64,000 nucleotides of DNA from Paenibacillus psychroresistens (GTDB taxonomy: Bacteria > Bacillota > Bacilli > Paenibacillales > NBRC-103111), in contig NZ_CP034235.1 in the NCBI RefSeq assembly GCF_009728935.1, positions 1,563,501 through 1,627,500 of the forward strand, written 5' to 3'. The position numbers were made by a program, and so were the translations under genes. Below, piece by piece: positions 43,543 through 52,462 of this stretch (positions are counted from its first letter, which is position 1; each line of letters starts with the position of its first letter). A model generated the notes under the pieces. That model searched no databases and was not told the origin of the DNA. It saw only the letters and a list, made by a program, of their open reading frames with translations.

Positions 43543-43574
43543 GGTGCTGACTAAACTAGTCGGCATCTTTTTTA
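43543..43574 (+). terminator. Terminator-like hairpin just before the importer promoter
   Basis: GGTGCTGACTA and TAGTCGGCATC form an 11-bp stem (two G-T pairs) with an AAC loop, followed by TTTTTT. No plus-strand gene ends nearby, so it may insulate the promoter. Confidence 0.7.
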
Positions 43575-43581
43575 CATTTTG

Positions 43582-43610
43582 TTTACAAGTCGGAGAAGTT
43601 TTATTAACAT
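43582..43610 (+). promoter_or_regulatory. Shared-type promoter P1 of the permease/adaptor/two-component operon
   Basis: TTTACA and TAACAT are 17 bp apart. The block 43581-43623 matches 36 of 43 positions of the block at 50391-50433 in front of the solute-binding operon, so both operons probably share regulation. Confidence 0.7.
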
Positions 43611-43666
43611 CCTTGCTTTATAAATAGGATAGGCAGAAAATCGCTTAGCCATTTTGAGGTGAGTAA

Positions 43667-44539
43667 ATGAAGATTCCTAGATTGTTTAAAGGAGAGACGG
43701 CGATAGCTTTGCTGTTTCTTGCCCCGAGTGTAGGCGGGTTCTCGCTTTTCTATGCAATTCCATTTGTAATGGGATTTTTCTATTCTTTTATGGATAGTAC
43801 CATTGATGGGAGCTTTGTAGGCTTGGACAATTATCAGGTGCTTCTTGCAAGCTCTTCATTTCGTAAAGCAGCCTCGAATACAGCACTATTCACAGTCGTA
43901 AGTGTGCCGTTAATGCTTGGACTTTCTTTGATGCTTGCGCTGCTGCTGAATCAGAGTGTTTATATGCGCAAATGGTTGAGGACGGCTTATATTTTACCGC
44001 TTGTAGTGCCGGTTGCTTCAGTTGTTTTTATCTGGCAGGCTGTATTCGATTGGAACGGAACGATCAACTCATGGATGCATGGTTTAGGGATGAATCGTGT
44101 GGATTGGATGAAATCGAATTGGTCGATTGTTGTTGTGGCCGTCATTTATATATGGAAGAACATCGGATACAGCATGATTTTGTTCTTAGCGGGCATCCAG
44201 AGCATCCCGGAAAGCTATTACGAAATTGCCAATCTCGAAGGAGCTGGACCGTTCACTAAATTGCGGCGGATTACGCTTGTTTATTTAATGCCCACGATGT
44301 TTTTTGTTATTCTGATGTCGATCATCAACTCGTTTAAAGTGTTCCGTGAAACGTACCTCATTGCAGGCGATTATCCCTACGACAGCATTTATATGCTCCA
44401 GCATTATATGAATAATATGTTTCTTTCGCTGGATATCCAGAAGCTGACTGCGGCTGCAAGTTTAATGGTCGCAAGCATTATATTCATCGTAATGGCTCTT
44501 TACGGGATGGAACGACGCTTCCGCAATTTTATGGAATAA
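43667..44539 (+). CDS. Sugar ABC transporter permease, UgpA/MalF-type
   Basis: This 290-residue permease has six membrane segments and the EAA loop (YYEIANLEGAGPFTKLRRIT, about residues 185-204). It probably forms the channel with the next gene's product. It is the first gene downstream of promoter P1; TGAGGTGAG precedes ATG 43667. No ATPase or binding protein gene is in this operon. The binding proteins are likely those at 51.0-55.3 kb, behind a matching promoter. Confidence 0.9.
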   Translation: MKIPRLFKGETAIALLFLAPSVGGFSLFYAIPFVMGFFYSFMDSTIDGSFVGLDNYQVLLASSSFRKAASNTALFTVVSVPLMLGLSLMLALLLNQSVYMRKWLRTAYILPLVVPVASVVFIWQAVFDWNGTINSWMHGLGMNRVDWMKSNWSIVVVAVIYIWKNIGYSMILFLAGIQSIPESYYEIANLEGAGPFTKLRRITLVYLMPTMFFVILMSIINSFKVFRETYLIAGDYPYDSIYMLQHYMNNMFLSLDIQKLTAAASLMVASIIFIVMALYGMERRFRNFME

Positions 44540-44561
44540 ACGATCATGGAGGTAGCTATAC

Positions 44562-45437
44562 ATGCATATATCATCCGCTTTATTGCGAAAATCAGCATTA
44601 AGCTTGGTATTGTTAATCCTTGCTCTAGCCATGCTGTTTCCCATTGTGATTACTTTTACGAACTCATTTATGACAGAGCATGAAATTGATCTAAACTATC
44701 ATTTGATTGGTGTTATTACAGATTCAAGTACAAAAGCAGAGTTTGTTAATTTAAAGCTTATTCCCGATTGGATATCCTTTGGTCAATTCGATAAGCTGCT
44801 GCTGCAATCCCCTAAGTTTTTAAACCTATTTTGGAATTCTGTGCGGCTGGTGGCACCAATTATTGCTGGACAAACGGTTGTTGCTGCACTTGCTGCCTAT
44901 GCTTTTTCAATGCTGCGTTTCCCAGGGCGGGATCCCTTATTTTTGGTTTATGTTATTGCCATGCTGATGCCGTTTCAGGTTACGCTGGTGCCAAACTATA
45001 TTATTGCAAATAAGCTGGGGATGCTGAATAGTGTAGCCGCGATTATTTTACCAGGAATCTTTGCTACTTATGGCGTGTTCCTGCTGCGGCAGTTTTTTTT
45101 GCATATACCGACTCCATTAACGGAAGCGGCGAAAATAGATGGGGCCGGACATTTCAGAATCTTCTTCAGCATTGTGCTGCCGCTTGTTAAGCCGGGGCTG
45201 GCTGCTTTAATTGTTTTATTGTTTGTCGACTACTGGAATATGGTGGAGCAGCCGCTGATTTTTCTCGAGGATCCACTCAAGTATCCTTTATCCGTTTATC
45301 TAGCTTTTATCTTAAAGGACGAGCGTGGACTTGGTTTTGCTTCGTCTTTGCTCTATATGAGTCCGATCGTCTTGCTGTTTCTTTATGCGGAATCTTATTT
45401 TATTAGAGGTGTGCAGTCGTCAGGCATCAAAGGTTAG
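44562..45437 (+). CDS. Sugar ABC transporter permease, UgpE/MalG-type
   Basis: This 291-residue permease has an EAA loop (LTEAAKIDGAGHFRIFFSIV, near residue 187) and six helices. An insertion after the first helix (HEIDLNYHLIGVITDSSTKA) is longer than in most relatives and would face outside. GGAGGTAG precedes ATG 44562. It is followed 11 nt later by the adaptor gene. Confidence 0.9.
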   Translation: MHISSALLRKSALSLVLLILALAMLFPIVITFTNSFMTEHEIDLNYHLIGVITDSSTKAEFVNLKLIPDWISFGQFDKLLLQSPKFLNLFWNSVRLVAPIIAGQTVVAALAAYAFSMLRFPGRDPLFLVYVIAMLMPFQVTLVPNYIIANKLGMLNSVAAIILPGIFATYGVFLLRQFFLHIPTPLTEAAKIDGAGHFRIFFSIVLPLVKPGLAALIVLLFVDYWNMVEQPLIFLEDPLKYPLSVYLAFILKDERGLGFASSLLYMSPIVLLFLYAESYFIRGVQSSGIKG

Positions 45438-45448
45438 GAGAGATAAAG

Positions 45449-46585
45449 ATGGAGCTGGAAGTAAATGAACAATCAGAGTCGAGAAAAAAACGGAAAATCA
45501 GGATCATTGCAGGGTTATTTTTCGGTATGCTGCTGCTTTTTACGTTTTTCAGCAACACGCTGCTTTCTCTCACATTGCCCAAAGTTCAGACATCACAAGC
45601 TTCTGCAGGTAGTCTAAACCATAGCATTGAAGGCAGTGGAACTCTCATCCCTCTGCAATCCGTAGAGTTAAATGATCAATCAGGCTGGAAGGTTAAGAGT
45701 ATTCTCGTTAAAAATGGGGATAGCGTCGTAAAGGGACAAGCGTTGATTACCTTTGACAGTAAAACGACTGAGCTGCAAATTGCAAATGAACAGACCTCAC
45801 TTAAACAGCAAAAGCTGCAGCTTGATGGTTTATTTGATAGCTATATTGATGCTAGTAAAAATGGAGATCCTTTAATGATCAAAGCGGCCAAGCGTGCTGT
45901 GGACATTCAAAAGCTGGAAATCGAAGCCCATGAGCGAAATATACAAGCTTCGCAAACAGAGCTGCAGAACAATCGGCAAATTCTAGCTCCTTTTGCAGGA
46001 GTAGTCACGCAAATCAATGCAACGGAAGGAGTTCCGGCACCGCAAATAAATGTATCCAATACCAGTAAAGGTTTTAGTCTCACTATCCAACTGGCTGCGG
46101 ATAATGTATCTCTTCTGAGCCTTGGGGAAAAGCTTGAAGTAGCAGTAAAGATGGGGCAGGAGCTTAAGTTGCTGGATGGAGCGATAACGGAGATCGAAGA
46201 TAATCAAGCCGCCGATGAGCCGGTAGCATTAACGGATGAAAGCACTAAAGCTCCATCCAAGAAGGTGAAAATCAGACTACAAGATGCTGGGCTAAAAGGT
46301 GGAGAAATAGGGAGCATTAAGCTGCAAAGAGCAATTCCTACTGAAAAAGAAACCGTACTTGTTTCAAGATCAGCCATTCACGAGGATCAAAGCGGTAAGT
46401 ACGTTTATGTGCTGGAAGAACGAAAAGGTACGCTTGGCAATGGCTTTTATGTGCATAAATCCTATATTAAGACCGCTGATTCTACGGAAAGTGTATCTGC
46501 AGTAGTGGAGGGGATTTTTCAAATGGATGAAATCATCATGGAAAGCAGTGAGCCCTTACAGGATGGTCAACGGGTGCGAATATAG
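45449..46585 (+). CDS. HlyD/MacA-like membrane-fusion adaptor encoded with importer permeases
   Basis: This 378-residue protein has an N-terminal membrane helix (residues about 20-45) and lipoyl-like halves (SIEGSGTLIPLQSVELNDQS and ILAPFAGVVTQINATEGVPA) flanking a coiled-coil hairpin (residues about 105-175). Beta-barrel and membrane-proximal domains follow. The family links efflux pumps to outer layers, normally next to a MacB-type ABC exporter; none is present here. It starts 11 nt after the permease stop with AGGAGAG upstream. Its place inside an importer operon with a two-component system is unusual. Confidence 0.85.
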   Translation: MELEVNEQSESRKKRKIRIIAGLFFGMLLLFTFFSNTLLSLTLPKVQTSQASAGSLNHSIEGSGTLIPLQSVELNDQSGWKVKSILVKNGDSVVKGQALITFDSKTTELQIANEQTSLKQQKLQLDGLFDSYIDASKNGDPLMIKAAKRAVDIQKLEIEAHERNIQASQTELQNNRQILAPFAGVVTQINATEGVPAPQINVSNTSKGFSLTIQLAADNVSLLSLGEKLEVAVKMGQELKLLDGAITEIEDNQAADEPVALTDESTKAPSKKVKIRLQDAGLKGGEIGSIKLQRAIPTEKETVLVSRSAIHEDQSGKYVYVLEERKGTLGNGFYVHKSYIKTADSTESVSAVVEGIFQMDEIIMESSEPLQDGQRVRI

Positions 46586-46636
46586 CTACTTATTATTAGG
46601 ATATGCTAACATAAGGTTAAGGACGGGGAGGATCTA

Positions 46637-47353
46637 ATGGAGAAAATTAAAATTCTGATCATCGAGGATGAGGAAGCCATTGCAGATTTACTCGCCTATG
46701 GACTGAATAAAGCTGGCTTTGAAACGAAGATTGCGCTAAATGGAGCTGACGGTGTGAATGCTGTTCAGTCCTTCAAGCCGAATTTACTGCTGCTGGATTG
46801 GATGCTCCCGGATACAACCGGTATTGAAGTCTGTAAAAAAATAACGGCATCACATAATATACCGATGATAATGATAACAGCTAAATCGGACATTACGGAC
46901 AAAATTGTCGGCTTGGAGTTCGGGGCAGATGATTACATTACTAAACCGTTTGATTTACGGGAAGTCATTGCGAGAATTCGCACTATTCTCAGAAGAGTCG
47001 ATCAAGCTAATAAACCAGCTGAAGAACCAAGTGAAAGCATACTTAGGTTTAAAAATATTGAAATTATTAAGAGTGAAAGAATCGTTAAGAAAAACAATGA
47101 AATCATTGAGCTGACGCCAAAGGAATTCGATCTTTTGATCACCTTATACAGCTATAGAGGCAAAATCTTTTCGCGAAGCGAATTGTTGGATTTTGTTTGG
47201 GGTTATGACTATTTTGGAGATACACGAACGGTAGATATCCATATCCAACGATTACGCAAAAAGCTGGATGTAAATGATCTGATCGTAACCGTATTTGGTG
47301 TTGGTTATAAATTCGAAAAACAGGTGGACAAAGCTCATGTTCCTAACGATTAA
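46637..47353 (+). CDS. OmpR-family response regulator
   Basis: This 238-residue regulator has a receiver domain with D54 (LLLLDWMLPD) and KPFDL, followed by a winged-helix domain (LTPKEFDLLITLYSYRGKIF; DTRTVDIHIQRLRKKL). GGGGAGG precedes ATG 46637. The next gene, a histidine kinase, overlaps its end by 17 nt, indicating a cognate pair. It probably regulates this operon and the solute-binding operon. Confidence 0.93.
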   Translation: MEKIKILIIEDEEAIADLLAYGLNKAGFETKIALNGADGVNAVQSFKPNLLLLDWMLPDTTGIEVCKKITASHNIPMIMITAKSDITDKIVGLEFGADDYITKPFDLREVIARIRTILRRVDQANKPAEEPSESILRFKNIEIIKSERIVKKNNEIIELTPKEFDLLITLYSYRGKIFSRSELLDFVWGYDYFGDTRTVDIHIQRLRKKLDVNDLIVTVFGVGYKFEKQVDKAHVPND

Positions 47354-48800
47354 GGTCAAATTTCTCCTGGGGCTTTTTATTATTTTTTCGATATCCCTGC
47401 TGCTGTTGAACCATTTTGTTATGCAAATTATTGATAGCAGCAATGAAAAAATTATTACGCAGGACTTAATTGGTTTGAAAAAAAATAGCAATGTCTATGT
47501 CAAACAAACCTTTATGATCAATCATTTCACAAATGACGAGATTTATTTTCAGCAAACTGCTAAAGAAATGGCAGATGAATTGCGCCATGTCACTTCAAGT
47601 GAAATTAGTGCTTACACTGTAAAAGGCGAGTCTCTATATGCAACTAACTCCTCCAAATTTACTGAGGTTATTGATGATGACCTTAAGGAAGCATTGGGCG
47701 GGAAAACAGCCTATACGATTTCATATGCAAATGGCTTGGCCGAGGTTTATTACTCTTATCCTGTTTCCATTGAAGGCAAAACGGTAGGGATATTGCGGTT
47801 TACTAAGGATTTCTCGCTACTTCATGAGCAAAGCAAGCAGATTTTAAATTTTATTCTATATATCACCATTGCTATCTTTGCTGCTGCGTTTTTATTCTCC
47901 TATATTCTATCCAGAAATATAACTATCCCAATTGTAAAGCTCACCAAAGCCTCCACGGAGGTAACCAACGGAAATCTTGATATTCGCATAGGCTTCAAAA
48001 GAAAAGATGAGATTGGGAAATTAGCGAACAATTTCAGCAAAATGATTGAGAAAATTAAAATCCAAATTAATCGCATTGAGCAAGATCGGGATCGGCTGAA
48101 AGAGCTGAATCATCATCGTAAGCAGTTTTTTGATAATGTGACTCATGAGCTGAAAACGCCGCTTACTTCGATTTTGGGATATGCGGAAATGATTAAAGAA
48201 AATGGCTGGAGTGATGAAGCTTTTTTCGATAAAGGGATGAATCATATCATTGATGAGAGTAAACGACTCCATGAAATGGTTCTGAAGGTATTAGAGCTAT
48301 CCATGGAAACATCGGCTCAGGAAGCTTTTGATACAATGGATGTGGGACTGATTCTCCAGGATGTTAGCGAGGGAATGGCGTTTAAAGCGGCAAGATATTC
48401 AAAGGTCATTCATTGTAATGTGGAGGGAGAGCTTTGGGTTCATGGATTAGCTCCTAAGCTGAGGCAGCTATTCATTAATATTCTTGATAATGCTATCAAA
48501 TACGGAGCTTCACATTCTGCTATTACGGTGGAGGCTAGTCTCGCTGCAGATGATGTGAAAATTACAATTAGTAATCAAGGGGAAGAAATCAATCCTCAAG
48601 ATCTGGAAAGGATTTTCGAGCCCTTTTATAGAGCCGATAAACAGCTGCCTCATGAGCTGGGAAGCCATGGCTTAGGTCTGGGGATTTGCAAGGCAATTGT
48701 CGACGAGCATGGAGGAACGATTCAAATTCATAGTGCGAATTTCCAAACGAATGTATCTATTCAATTGCCTTATAGGAGATCGGAGGTGGGACAGGTATGA
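47337..48800 (+). CDS. Sensor histidine kinase
   Basis: This 487-residue kinase has two membrane helices (about residues 7-27 and 170-192) around an extracellular sensor domain, then HAMP, HisKA with the phospho-acceptor histidine in NVTHELKTPLTSILG, and HATPase with GSHGLGLGICKAIV. ATG 47337 is used (MFLTIKVKF). Longer frames upstream lie within the regulator gene. Its stop overlaps the next start (ATGA), so the lipoprotein downstream may be its signalling partner. Confidence 0.92.
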   Translation: MFLTIKVKFLLGLFIIFSISLLLLNHFVMQIIDSSNEKIITQDLIGLKKNSNVYVKQTFMINHFTNDEIYFQQTAKEMADELRHVTSSEISAYTVKGESLYATNSSKFTEVIDDDLKEALGGKTAYTISYANGLAEVYYSYPVSIEGKTVGILRFTKDFSLLHEQSKQILNFILYITIAIFAAAFLFSYILSRNITIPIVKLTKASTEVTNGNLDIRIGFKRKDEIGKLANNFSKMIEKIKIQINRIEQDRDRLKELNHHRKQFFDNVTHELKTPLTSILGYAEMIKENGWSDEAFFDKGMNHIIDESKRLHEMVLKVLELSMETSAQEAFDTMDVGLILQDVSEGMAFKAARYSKVIHCNVEGELWVHGLAPKLRQLFINILDNAIKYGASHSAITVEASLAADDVKITISNQGEEINPQDLERIFEPFYRADKQLPHELGSHGLGLGICKAIVDEHGGTIQIHSANFQTNVSIQLPYRRSEVGQV

Positions 48801-49954
48801 GCCATTCAACCTTCCGCTTGATTGTGGTTTTTGTGCTCTTGAGTTTCTTAATAGCTGGGTGCACCAATGAACTGAAGCCTAAAACTGTGATTATCCCTGA
48901 TACGGAAGAGAGTAGTGAGCCTGATGGGGTTAATGAAGAATTTGCCGTAAATAAAATATATACCCTTGCTGATCCTGGTGATGGTAATGGGGACATCCTG
49001 GGATGGATTGATCAAAAACAGGTGATTGGCTTGTATGGTAATGATCAGAGTCGCAGCTTTGAACGCGTGGATTATAAATATAATTCGCACCAGGAAATAA
49101 AAGCAGTAAAGAGCAGTAAACAAATGGCCAAGCTAGCTCCAGACGGCATGCACATTGCTTATTTTGAAAATAAGGAAATAACTAATCAATTAAAGCTGCT
49201 GGACTTGGCGAATAGCAAGGAGATTGTTATCCAAGATAATGTGGTGGGGCCCTATTTATTGAATGCTTTAACTTGGTCCAATAATAGTCAATATGTTACT
49301 AATGCAGTTGAAAACGAGAAAGTAAAAGACGGAAGCTTTATTGCTTATGACATTCTACACAATAGTTCAAATCAATATCAAGTTCCAGGCTGGAATTTCA
49401 GAGAAATGAGCTTTGGTGTAAAAATCTCAGATGACGGAAAAAGCGCCATGATTATTAAAGTAGCAGATGGGCAATATAAGCTGATTTATGGCGAGTTAAA
49501 GGGAAGCGGGTTCGTCAGCATATTTGAACAACCTATAAATGTGGATGGCACCTATGATTATATCAATGATAATCAAATTATATTCGTCAGCGCAGGAGGA
49601 GCATTATCTATTTATGATCGACGCAATACAACTATCACAAATTTATTGGAGCATATCAATGCCTTTCAGCTTTCGAAGGATCGGAAATATATTGCCTATT
49701 CTAAAGATCAGGAAGAAATATTCGTAGCCAAGCTGCAGGGAAACAACATAATCAATGAAAAATCGATTTATAAAGGCTTGATCCCCTTTCATATGCAATG
49801 GAGTCCAGATAACAAGAAAATTCTGTTATCCGGCAGGAAGCCATATGCCAGTGAAGCAGCGCCAGTCCCCGCAGCATCCCGAGAGCCTGCTGTAGCTGCA
49901 CCTGCTCAAATAACAACTATAGACAATTTGCCTTTTATTATTGAATTCAAATGA
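48797..49954 (+). CDS. Propeller-like (PD40/TolB-type) lipoprotein linked to a histidine kinase
   Basis: This 385-residue lipoprotein has lipobox IAGC near residue 22. The mature part carries repeated blade-like motifs (KLAPDGMHIAYFENKE; VKISDDGKSAMIIK; HMQWSPDNKKILLSG), which suggest a six- or seven-bladed beta propeller. The last 40 residues are A/P-rich. Its start overlaps the kinase stop by 4 nt. It is probably surface-exposed and could modulate the kinase or the adaptor; that is inference. Confidence 0.75.
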   Translation: MSHSTFRLIVVFVLLSFLIAGCTNELKPKTVIIPDTEESSEPDGVNEEFAVNKIYTLADPGDGNGDILGWIDQKQVIGLYGNDQSRSFERVDYKYNSHQEIKAVKSSKQMAKLAPDGMHIAYFENKEITNQLKLLDLANSKEIVIQDNVVGPYLLNALTWSNNSQYVTNAVENEKVKDGSFIAYDILHNSSNQYQVPGWNFREMSFGVKISDDGKSAMIIKVADGQYKLIYGELKGSGFVSIFEQPINVDGTYDYINDNQIIFVSAGGALSIYDRRNTTITNLLEHINAFQLSKDRKYIAYSKDQEEIFVAKLQGNNIINEKSIYKGLIPFHMQWSPDNKKILLSGRKPYASEAAPVPAASREPAVAAPAQITTIDNLPFIIEFK

Positions 49955-50056
49955 AAAATCCTTGTATTGCTGTCTGGGCAGCGATGCAGGGAATTTTGTG
50001 TTGGGTGATGGGTATGACCTACCATCCATGCCTTTCTTTGCTCGATTGGATTTCTT

Positions 50057-50243
50057 GGGGAACGTGAATGCTCTATTTGGATGAAAAGATGTGGTTTCAA
50101 GATTTAAGGGAACGTCAGTGAGCTATTTTCGTAAAAAGGAGTTTAAATTGCCCGAAAAGTAACATATCCAGGAAATTAAGGCACTGACGTTCCCCTATTT
50201 TGAGAAATAACTTAAAATCGAACAAATAAGGGATCTACGTTCC
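50057..50243. repeat. Cluster of four GGAACGT-type repeat units
   Basis: GGGGAACGTGAATGCTCTAT (from 50057) and GGGAACGTCAGTGAGCTAT (from 50108) are direct copies. CACTGACGTTCCC (50182-50194) and ATCTACGTTCC (50233-50243) are inverted copies. The second and third can pair over 13 bases. No gene is visible between 49955 and 50474. Confidence 0.7.
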
Positions 50244-50299
50244 TTTAGGATTAAAGCTATAATCAAACGGCTAAATAAATGACTTTCTCTATAACCTGT

Positions 50300-50325
50300 G
50301 AGTCGCTGATGCGGCTCTTTTTCTT
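50300..50325 (+). terminator. Intrinsic terminator upstream of promoter P2
   Basis: GAGTCGC and GCGGCTC form a 7-bp stem (one G-T) around TGAT, followed by TTTTTCTT. It probably ends the 43.6-50 kb transcript. Confidence 0.75.
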
Positions 50326-50391
50326 GTGCAAGTAGGGTAAAGAGAGGGTTTTGCTCATTATTGTATTTGATACTACCCCTGTTACAACTTG

Positions 50392-50420
50392 TTTACATCT
50401 TAGAGAGGTTTTAGTAACAT
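50392..50420 (+). promoter_or_regulatory. Shared-type promoter P2 of the solute-binding operon
   Basis: TTTACA and TAACAT are 17 bp apart, within a 43-bp block (50391-50433) matching P1 at 36 positions, including the downstream TGCTTTATAA. Confidence 0.7.
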
Positions 50421-50474
50421 CCATGCTTTATAACTGAGAAGGAGAGAGAAACATAAAAAGAGAGGATGAGAAGC

Positions 50475-50954
50475 ATGAAAAATTTTGCAGCTTTGTTTTT
50501 GAGTATTTCCTTAATTTTGATTATGACCGCTTGTGATAAGGGTACTGCCACAGACGGAGGGAGTTCAACAGATAGTGAGGTGACAGCGACGGTGTCACCA
50601 GATCCAACAGTATCGCCAGAACCAACAGAATCACCAGTGGTAACAGAAACTCCAGAGGCTACACCGAAATCAGAGCTAACTGAAGCTCCAGCGGATACGA
50701 CAACGTCAGAAGTCACTAAAGTACCAGAAGCTAGAACGGAAGTTAAGCCGCAGCCAGCGCAGGAGTCTGGAGTAAGAGATAATGATCTGCCTGTAAGGAA
50801 ACCCGAACCAAGAGCTGAGGTTCAACCTCAGAAGCCAAGGGCACAAGCTGAGACGGAAACTCTACCTGTTCAGAAACCAACTGAAGTAGAAGGGGCTCAG
50901 CCAGCACCAGACCAGCCAGCTCAAGTCCAACCAGCGCCAGCAAGTGAAAAGTAG
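50475..50954 (+). CDS. Pro/Thr/Glu-rich lipoprotein
   Basis: This 159-residue lipoprotein has lipobox MTAC followed by a low-complexity tail rich in T, P, E, V and Q (SPDPTVSPEPTESPVVTE; QPAPDQPAQVQPAPASEK). No folded domain is visible; it may be a wall-spanning spacer or tether. ATG 50475 has GAGG eight bases upstream; ATG 50466 is too close to it. It is the first gene of the P2 operon. Confidence 0.7.
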   Translation: MKNFAALFLSISLILIMTACDKGTATDGGSSTDSEVTATVSPDPTVSPEPTESPVVTETPEATPKSELTEAPADTTTSEVTKVPEARTEVKPQPAQESGVRDNDLPVRKPEPRAEVQPQKPRAQAETETLPVQKPTEVEGAQPAPDQPAQVQPAPASEK

Positions 50955-51022
50955 GGAGCATCCCGCCAAATGTATGAAGTTATATCAAAAAATAAATGAA
51001 ACCCTGTACAGAAGGAATCGAT

Positions 51023-52429
51023 ATGAGGAAAATAACCTTACTCTTATTAAACAGCCTGCTGATATTCGCCTTGGCGGCGTGCAGCAGCAATCCAAGCAAT
51101 GAAGCTGCGGAGCAGACGAATAGCGGCAAAGTGGATGAGGTCTCGCCAGAGACTAATGAAAAACCAAATGAAACAGTAACGAAATCACCGATAGCCAAGC
51201 CAGATGGTCTTAAACATACCCTTGTTTTATCGACGTTTTATGAAGAGGATTTTTTCAACGAAGCCGTAAAGAAATATGAAGTGGAGCACCCCAACATCAC
51301 AATTAAACTTAATATCGCTCACCCGAAAGGCAATGATATCAACTGGGAAGCTGACCATGAGAAGTTTGTAAAAACCATGAATACACAAATACTGACAGGC
51401 ACGGGTCCTGATGTACTGGAGATGGACCAGCTGCCAATTGGCCAATATGTGAGTAAAAAGGCGCTGCTGAATTTAAGCGAAATGATGAATAACGACCCTT
51501 CGTTTCAAAGAGAGCAATATTTCACTAATGTGCTTGATAACTTGAAGCTGAATGGTGGAGTTTATGGGTTGCCTGTGAGGTTTTATCTTTATGGTATAAC
51601 AAGTGATGAAGCAGCGATCCAAAAGGCTGGTGTTCCTTTCGATGACAAAAGCTGGACCTGGAATCGGTTCATGCAAACATCGAAGGAGCTCATTCAGAAA
51701 GGTGATTATGAATATGTATTTATGAGCATTCCAGAGTACGTATTGGACGAAATGGTTCAAGCTGATTATTCTACTTTTGTGGATCAGATCAATCATAAAG
51801 CTAATTTTGATTCCGCAGCTTTTATCGGTATGCTTCATCAAGTCAAAGAGATGGTTGATGAAAAGATCCTTTATAATCCCAATAGTTCAGTTCATATAGG
51901 GCGTCTTTCGCAAGCCTATTTTACGATGGATATGATTAGCTCGATTCGGAGATTTGTTCTGGATGGCACTAATCATGTAAAGCTTTATAATAAACCGATC
52001 TCTGAAGGACAAACGCAGGGAGGTTTTTTTCGAACAGAGACAACGCTTGGCATCAACGCCAAATCCTCTATTAAGAGCGAAGCATGGGATTTCGTAAAAT
52101 TTCTCATATCTGAAAAGGTAGAGCCAGGTGGATTTCCGCTAAATAAGAATGTATATAAATAGCAGGCGGAGCAAATTTTGCAGCAAGGGACTGTCAAGGC
52201 GGATGAGGAAGGACCCGAGCATGGCAAGGAATATAAGGTCCATGCAGCGGATGTACAAAGGCTGGAAACTTATCTGAATGATGCCATTCATCCTGTTGAG
52301 TTCAAACCTTCGAAAGTGGAGGATATCATTCTAGAAGAAGCCAAATCTTACTTCATTGGACAAAAATCAGCCGAAGCTGTGGCTAAACTGATCCAGAATC
52401 GGGTTACGCTCTTTTTAAATGAATATTAG
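51023..52429 (+). pseudogene. Solute-binding lipoprotein paralogue 1, interrupted by an amber codon
   Basis: ATG 51023 follows AGAAGGAA. Lipobox LAAC is followed by an extracellular solute-binding domain (LVLSTFYEEDFFNEAVKKYE; EMDQLPIGQYVSKKALLNLS). At 52160-52162 TAG replaces a codon that is AAG or AAA in the two downstream paralogues (AYQKQVQQ against VYK-stop-QAEQ). The frame then continues for 88 residues with ADEEGPEHGKEYKVHAADVQ and stops at 52429. The total of 469 codons matches the intact paralogues (474 and 468). A 379-residue product without the last lobe helices may still be made. It is either a recent nonsense mutation or readthrough. Confidence 0.85.
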
Positions 52430-52462
52430 ATTTGCTATTTTGAAAGCGAGAGGAATATTCTC

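Noticed and set aside
44831..45013. Cysteine-rich 60-codon frame inside the second permease
   Set aside because: It is an out-of-frame shadow of the permease gene without an RBS.
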